This document shows, piece after piece, positions 28,357-32,917 of a stretch of DNA of 32,917 nucleotides. The translations under genes and the position numbers were made by a program. Each line of letters opens with the position of its first letter. Position 1 is the first letter of the stretch. The notes below the pieces were generated by a model. It was given only the letters and a program-made list of their open reading frames with translations. It did no database searches and was not told where the DNA came from. Origin of the DNA: an uncultured beta proteobacterium (GTDB taxonomy: Bacteria; Pseudomonadota; Gammaproteobacteria; Burkholderiales; Burkholderiaceae); NCBI GenBank assembly GCA_903845455.1, contig CAIMXN010000071.1, forward strand, positions 1 to 32,917, given 5' to 3'.

Positions 28357-29309
28357 TGCAGCTTAGGAATAATGTAGTTTAGTTTTGTACTAATACGTAG
28401 CATCACCTTACGAATAATGTGCAAAAACGCTAGATGATCTGTATACACTGCGCCATCGCCCACAGCTCCTGCTGGTAATAGCAACTCTGCATGACGATCA
28501 TCCATAACAAGTTTGACTGCAAAGCGGTTTGGAGTGATGTCTCTTAGGCCAGTGGTTGGTAAAGTCCCGCTCGCATTGAGTTGTCCTTGACCCTCAGCCA
28601 GAATGATTGACTCCACTTTAGCTTTGAGGATATTTCCTGGAAAGCTGGGAACATAGAACTCAGCTTCATTGCCAACTTCTATCTGGTGTAATTCATTTTG
28701 ATAGAAGAGGGCATAAATTTGCGGAGTATCTTCCATGAAAGTCATTACTGAGGCAATCGGAAAAGCTGCTACAAATGCACCAGGACGAAGTTGTACATTC
28801 ACTATGATGCCATCATTGGGAGCGCGCACGATAGTTTGGTCTAGATCATATTGCAAGCTTAGATTCTGCTCGCTCAACTCAGCCAGATCAGCTTCAGCTT
28901 TTTCTAGATCAAAGCGACTTCCTGCACCACTTTTAACGAGCGCTTGGTTTTCTTGAACCCGTAATTTCGCTAACTTGAGTTTGGCACTTACTGAGTTCAC
29001 TGCTGCCTTGTATTGAGTGGGGTCAATTTTAAAAAGAACATCCCCCTTTTTAACCCGTTGATTAACAGTGACCGGTACCTCTGTAACGCGACCTTTCACT
29101 TGACTCACAATCCCAACGGAGTTCCGAATGACTAGTACATTGCTAGAGGAAGGTGAAAAAATATTCAGAAGCAAGATCAAGGTGATCATGCCCACAACGG
29201 GGATAGTGAAAACAATAACCTTGGCAACAGTATTCCAGGGTAGCAGTTTGTACTTAAAGAAGATGAGCCAGACGATGCCGGCATAGATGCCGAGTATTAG
29301 CGCTTCCAT
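28353..29309 (-). CDS. HlyD-family membrane fusion protein (YiaV-like)
   Basis: N-terminal TM helices; VKGRVTEVPVTVNQRVKKGDVLFKIDPTQYKAAV; IVRAPNDGIIVNVQLRPGAFV. Confidence 0.88.
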   Translation of the reverse strand: MEALILGIYAGIVWLIFFKYKLLPWNTVAKVIVFTIPVVGMITLILLLNIFSPSSSNVLVIRNSVGIVSQVKGRVTEVPVTVNQRVKKGDVLFKIDPTQYKAAVNSVSAKLKLAKLRVQENQALVKSGAGSRFDLEKAEADLAELSEQNLSLQYDLDQTIVRAPNDGIIVNVQLRPGAFVAAFPIASVMTFMEDTPQIYALFYQNELHQIEVGNEAEFYVPSFPGNILKAKVESIILAEGQGQLNASGTLPTTGLRDITPNRFAVKLVMDDRHAELLLPAGAVGDGAVYTDHLAFLHIIRKVMLRISTKLNYIIPKLH

Positions 29310-29311
29310 CC

Positions 29312-29740
29312 TTATTTCACCCCATCTTGCATTTGTGTTCCTGCTTGCTTGTCTTTTTCGAGCGGCTCATATTTATCGCTCCCATAAGCAAGTTTGTACA
29401 TGGTTGGCCGGGTATATGCCCAAAGATAGGCAAAGGGCCAAAGTAGGCCTCCCACAAAAAGTGAGAGGATACAAAGCGCATGTATGGCATCTCTTTGGGG
29501 GTGTTCCCGACGCTTAGCGATGGTGTCGGGAAGAATATGGACATACCAAAAAGCTGCAATCAGGCCCACGGGCATTACGATGAGCACAAACCAAGAGAGC
29601 AGATTGGCAAAGTCGTCGATAAGATCAGGTGGTAGAAATGAAGCTCTTGCTAGGCTTGGTATGACCGCTAAAACAAGAAAAATAGGGGTAAAAAAGGTCT
29701 TTTTCATCAAATGTGGCCTCAGCTTGCGGGGTATATCCAT
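29312..29740 (-). CDS. DUF3302 membrane protein (YiaW-like)
   Basis: LLSWFVLIVMPVGLIAAFWYVHILPDTIAKRREHPQRDAIHALCILSLFVGGLLWPFAYLWAYTRP; adjacent to YiaV-like HlyD. Start may be internal (MKKTFF). Confidence 0.75.
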   Translation of the reverse strand: MDIPRKLRPHLMKKTFFTPIFLVLAVIPSLARASFLPPDLIDDFANLLSWFVLIVMPVGLIAAFWYVHILPDTIAKRREHPQRDAIHALCILSLFVGGLLWPFAYLWAYTRPTMYKLAYGSDKYEPLEKDKQAGTQMQDGVK

Positions 29741-29969
29741 TTTAATAATTGGCTCATCAAAAGAAGGGTAATTATTCCAATCCCCTTTTTCGTACTGAAA
29801 TTTATCACAGATTGACTGCGTCAGTAGCTTGTATGGAAATCCCTAATGTTTGTGCTGATGGTCTTAATACTTATGTGGTAAAAAATAGGATTAGCAGTCA
29901 TCAATTCTAGATTTAACTTAAAGTAGTACGGCATTTCTTTCCCGGATTTTTAAAATAATAAGGAGCATC

Positions 29970-30569
29970 ATGAAAAAAATTATTCTTCCTATCACTACTG
30001 CTATGCTTGTATTGCCATGTTTAGCTATGGCTCAAAATGCACCTCAAGGTGCCACAATCGTAGCCAAAGCGCCAGGTGAAGTTGCTGTAGCTGATGCTAT
30101 GCAAATTCAAGGCAAAATCAAATTAATTGATAAGCAAAATCGTAGCGTAGTAGTTGTGGGTCCACAAGGTAATGAGGTTGCACTTACCTTAGGGCCACAA
30201 AGCAGAAATTTCGACCAAATTAAAGTGGGTGATTTGGTAACGCTTACCTATGTTCAAGCCTTGGCTTTAGACCTGCATAAGTCAGTTAATGGCGGTAAGC
30301 TGGGTCAACCCATTGTTTCTGAGCAAGCAGTGCGTGCTGCTCCTGGCAATAAACCAGCTGGCGCAGTTGAAAGAACGGTGAGTCTGACTGCCAATGTTAT
30401 GAAAGTTGATCAAAAAAATCAAATCGTTACTTTAAAAGGACCTAATCGTACGGTCGAGCTTAAGGTGAAGGATCCTGCAATCCTGCAGAAGGTTAAAGTA
30501 GGCGATCAAGTCGACGCTACCTTTACTGAGGCAATCGCTATTGAAGTTACTGCTGCTCCAGCAAAATAA
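29970..30569 (+). CDS. Secreted protein with two tandem homologous beta-rich units, function unknown
   Basis: Signal peptide MKKIILPITTAMLVLPCLAMA; two similar segments (IKLIDKQNRSVVVVGPQG...KVGDLVTLTYVQALALDL and VMKVDQKNQIVTLKGPN...KVGDQVDATFTEAIAIEV). Confidence 0.75.
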   Translation: MKKIILPITTAMLVLPCLAMAQNAPQGATIVAKAPGEVAVADAMQIQGKIKLIDKQNRSVVVVGPQGNEVALTLGPQSRNFDQIKVGDLVTLTYVQALALDLHKSVNGGKLGQPIVSEQAVRAAPGNKPAGAVERTVSLTANVMKVDQKNQIVTLKGPNRTVELKVKDPAILQKVKVGDQVDATFTEAIAIEVTAAPAK

Positions 30570-30582
30570 AGTATTTCAATAA

Positions 30583-30613
30583 AAATGGCCCGATGTAAAT
30601 CATCGGGCCATTT
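30583..30613. terminator. Bidirectional Rho-independent terminator between convergent genes
   Basis: AAATGGCCCGATG-taaat-CATCGGGCCATTT: perfect 13-bp stem, 5-nt loop; A-rich/T-rich flanks. Confidence 0.85.
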
Positions 30614-30633
30614 GAAGTCCTTAGATTAGTGAC

Positions 30634-30921
30634 TTATTCCCACTTGCCACCACCGGTAGAGTAACCAGCGGCCAAGGCTGCAATGAATTCGCTCTGAGAT
30701 ATAGAGCCATCGCCATTAACGTCAATCTTTTTAAATGTCTTATCCGACATTCCGGCTGCCTTAGCCTCTGCTGCAGTAATGGTGCCACTACCATCTTTAT
30801 CGATAGCGTTAAATTGCGCAATTGCAGCTGCAGCTTTTGGATCTACAGCTGGCTTTTGCTGTGCAAAGCCAGTAATCGGTAATAAACACAATAAGACTGT
30901 TGCGATCTTGATGAATTTCAT
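30634..30921 (-). CDS. Secreted EF-hand protein
   Basis: Signal peptide MKFIKIATVLLCLLPITGFAQQ; DKDGSGTITAAE and DVNGDGSISQSE loops. Confidence 0.85.
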   Translation of the reverse strand: MKFIKIATVLLCLLPITGFAQQKPAVDPKAAAAIAQFNAIDKDGSGTITAAEAKAAGMSDKTFKKIDVNGDGSISQSEFIAALAAGYSTGGGKWE

Positions 30922-31145
30922 TTTTTGTCTTCCAGTTAATTATTTTTAAAACCCTTAAGAGGGATGCACCACAAGCGCAGCTAACATCAAAATAACAGAA
31001 GTAACTTCCGCAATAGAATGCCAACTAATCAATAGCAGTCATTTGTAGCCATTACCCCTTTTTTTAATTAGGGTTTTCACTATCTGGGAGTAGTCAAAGC
31101 ATATCCCTGAGCTTAAATCCTTTTCTATGCTCTATATTTAGAGGA

Positions 31146-31188
31146 TTGAGAGCTATTGCGAGAATCTGGCAGTAGGCTGTTTTACATT
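31146..31188 (+). promoter_or_regulatory. Copy 2 of dispersed promoter-like repeat (TTGAGAG-cta-TTGCGAG-N20-TACATT)
   Basis: TTGAGAG 31146-31152, TTGCGAG 31156-31162, TACATT 31183-31188. Confidence 0.7.
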
Positions 31189-31345
31189 CGTTTAAAGCTT
31201 ACTTTGTTGTTTATGAAGGGTACTCAACAAGGATGGGTAGAGTTCCCCAGCGCATTTAACAGCAGTTTGCAGATTCCATCTGATTTTTAAGATATTTGGG
31301 GTCAAGTGATTTTAAGATTTTAATTACATCATTAGGAGAAATATC

Positions 31346-31657
31346 GTGAATATCAATTCTGGTATCAATCAGTTGAATAACAAATTCGCTACATACGTCA
31401 CTATTGGCTTTGGAACAATGTGGTGCCTCTACGTCTTTCTAGTCTTTTCACTTTTGCCAATTTTTGCCCCGCAGTTGGAACATGTTGCCTTATATATCAG
31501 TAATTGTGTTCAGCTAGTTGCCTTGCCAGCGCTCATGGTTGGCAATGCGATTTTAGCCAAAGGAGCAGCAGAACAAGCTGAACAAGATCACAATGTGCTC
31601 AAAGAATTATTGGACGATATGCGCGAAGAGTTGGTGATATTAAAAAAACTAACTTGA
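31346..31657 (+). CDS. Small membrane protein with coiled-coil C-terminus, unknown function
   Basis: GTG start after AGGAGAAATATC; two hydrophobic segments, then EQAEQDHNVLKELLDDMREELVILKKLT. Confidence 0.65.
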   Translation: MNINSGINQLNNKFATYVTIGFGTMWCLYVFLVFSLLPIFAPQLEHVALYISNCVQLVALPALMVGNAILAKGAAEQAEQDHNVLKELLDDMREELVILKKLT

Positions 31658-31728
31658 ACTTTAAATTCACTGAACAGTCATCACACAAATCAGAATAGTT
31701 TTCTCCTAAAAGAGATATAAAAGGAACT

Positions 31729-32034
31729 ATGAAAATATCAAAAATTTTGATTGTTGTGATTATGTTGGTAATCGTGACCTATTTTTTTGCGAGTCGAACG
31801 AAGAGTGGTTCTGGACCAAACCAAGCTAAAGCCAGTTGGTTTTCTAAGCTTGATGCTAATGGTGATGGAACATTATCACCAGAAGAGCTAAAGGCAATTG
31901 ATGCCAATGGTGATGGAAAGATATCTGCCGCAGAGGCTAAAGCCTATGGCATACCTGATGCAGAATTTATCAAATGGGATAAAAATGGGGACGGATATAT
32001 TTCTCAAGAAGAGATGAAGACGTACGGCGGTTAA
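31729..32034 (+). CDS. Membrane-anchored/secreted EF-hand protein with three loops
   Basis: N-terminal TM; DANGDGTLSPEE, DANGDGKISAAE, DKNGDGYISQEE; RBS AAAGGAACT. Confidence 0.85.
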   Translation: MKISKILIVVIMLVIVTYFFASRTKSGSGPNQAKASWFSKLDANGDGTLSPEELKAIDANGDGKISAAEAKAYGIPDAEFIKWDKNGDGYISQEEMKTYGG

Positions 32035-32087
32035 GATTTTTTCAAAAATAGTGCTGCAATGAGCTACATATAGCTTAATTTCAAGTA

Positions 32088-32130
32088 TTGAGAGCTATTG
32101 TGAGGAATTTCATGTAGATATCGTTACATT
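32088..32130 (+). promoter_or_regulatory. Copy 3 of dispersed promoter-like repeat (TTGAGAG-cta-TTGTGAG-N20-TACATT)
   Basis: TTGAGAG 32088-32094, TTGTGAG 32098-32104, TACATT 32125-32130. Confidence 0.7.
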
Positions 32131-32273
32131 ATTAATGAAGAAAACTCCCCCTTGGGCTTATATGTAATTAAGTGCCTTAGTTGAGAATTTAATGTAGTAA
32201 AGTGCATTAGGGTTCAGGTTTCGGGATCTTTCTTACCTTGTGGATCAATAAATAATATAAGAGTGGAGCAGAC

Positions 32274-32549
32274 ATGAATAAAGCAATTCTTGCAGGATTA
32301 CTAGTACTAGGTTTTTCAGTTGCGGCATATGCCCAGCAGGCTACAACACCTCCAACAGCAGCCAAACCTGCACCAGTGCAAGCCAAAAAATATAACTTCA
32401 AAGCAATCGATGCGGATGGTGATGGAAAAATTACCAGGGCTGAAGCAAAAAAATATGGCATCAGCGATGCTGAATTTAAGATATACGACAAAGATAATAG
32501 CGGTTTTATTACTATAAACGAGGTATCGAACGAAGCTTGGAGCATGTAA
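32274..32549 (+). CDS. Secreted EF-hand protein
   Basis: Signal peptide MNKAILAGLLVLGFSVAAYAQQ; DADGDGKITRAE and DKDNSGFITINE loops; RBS AGTGGAG. Confidence 0.85.
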   Translation: MNKAILAGLLVLGFSVAAYAQQATTPPTAAKPAPVQAKKYNFKAIDADGDGKITRAEAKKYGISDAEFKIYDKDNSGFITINEVSNEAWSM

Positions 32550-32589
32550 TTCATGCCCTCATAAAAAACTAGCTTAGTGGAGTGACCCC

Positions 32590-32632
32590 CAAAAGTTGGA
32601 CAACATGTCTAACCAAGGGGGTTTTTTTATGG
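32590..32632 (+). terminator. Terminator-like hairpin with T7 tract, also resembling the left end of an IS3-family element
   Basis: CCCCC-aaaa-GTTGGACA-aca-TGTCTAAC-caa-GGGGG-TTTTTTT (one G-T wobble in inner stem). Confidence 0.55.
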
Positions 32633-32743
32633 GCAAATGATTTGGATTGAAGGGCGCCTGCCAAGATCACTTAGGGTCGCTCAGCGGCCAAAAATAGACA
32701 TCTTATAAAGCATTTCTCTGTCGGAATTGGTGGACATTCAAGT

Positions 32744-32820
32744 AATCACTAAGTCTATTTCTCTCCACTCCAAAAAATTGAGAGCTATTGCTAGGAATTT
32801 TAAGTGCTTTATACTAAATT
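32744..32820 (+). promoter_or_regulatory. Copy 4 of dispersed promoter-like repeat (TTGAGAG-cta-TTGCTAG-N20-TAAATT)
   Basis: TTGAGAG 32778-32784, TTGCTAG 32788-32794, TAAATT 32815-32820; upstream arm AATCACTAAGTCTATTTCTCTC matches copy 1. Confidence 0.65.
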
Positions 32821-32917
32821 CTCACCCAAGAAAACTCATCCTGCAGATCAATAGTTAGTCAGTGCCTCGCCTGAGATTTCGAATAAACAAAAAAACAGGG
32901 TATAGGCATCAGAAATC

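Noticed and set aside
30980-31050. Possible fifth copy of the repeat element on the minus strand upstream of the EF-hand gene at 30921 (CTATTGCGGAAG)
   Set aside because: Only the CTATTGCG core matches; TTG spacing is 11 rather than 10 and no TAnATT lies 20 bp downstream.
32181-32210. Partial internal repeat TTGAGAATTTAATGTAGTAAAGTGCATTAG resembling the GAGGAATTTCATGTAG part of copy 3
   Set aside because: Lacks the direct heptamer pair and may be chance in AT-rich sequence; too weak to list as a fifth copy.
1-32917. CRISPR array, tRNA or rRNA genes, prophage or intact transposon
   Set aside because: No regularly spaced repeats, no recognisable tRNA/rRNA sequence and no integrase/transposase ORF were seen on reading; no tool search was possible.

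Overview
About 33 kb of compact betaproteobacterial-type chromosome, probably Burkholderiaceae and possibly Polynucleobacter-like (inferred from gene content and style; no database search was run). From left to right: (1) a membrane-bound formate dehydrogenase locus: TorD-like chaperone (5'-truncated), TAT small protein, Cys-type molybdo/tungsto catalytic subunit, Fe-S subunit, small lipoprotein, cytochrome b subunit and a small secreted protein; (2) a tungstate/molybdate-type ABC permease plus ATPase with no adjacent binding protein; (3) a BFD-like 2Fe-2S protein, then an overlapping nuclease-family/cardiolipin-synthase pair; (4) a catabolic region: two family III CoA-transferases, acyl-CoA dehydrogenase, a branched-chain-type ABC transporter, an FAD monooxygenase resembling 2,6-dihydroxypyridine 3-monooxygenase, a VOC protein, and a TetR regulator divergent from a coxG-coxMSL-like molybdenum hydroxylase; (5) a DUF4239 membrane protein and a minus-strand NodT/HlyD/DUF3302 set; (6) a right end with small secreted or membrane proteins and three EF-hand proteins. 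The most unusual signal is a dispersed promoter-like repeat, TTGnGAG-N3-TTGnnAG-N20-TAnATT. It occurs four times with invariant internal spacing, upstream of the DUF4239 gene, two EF-hand transcription units and something beyond the window edge. Copies 3 and 4 also align without gaps well into the putative 5' leader. This suggests an undescribed regulon.
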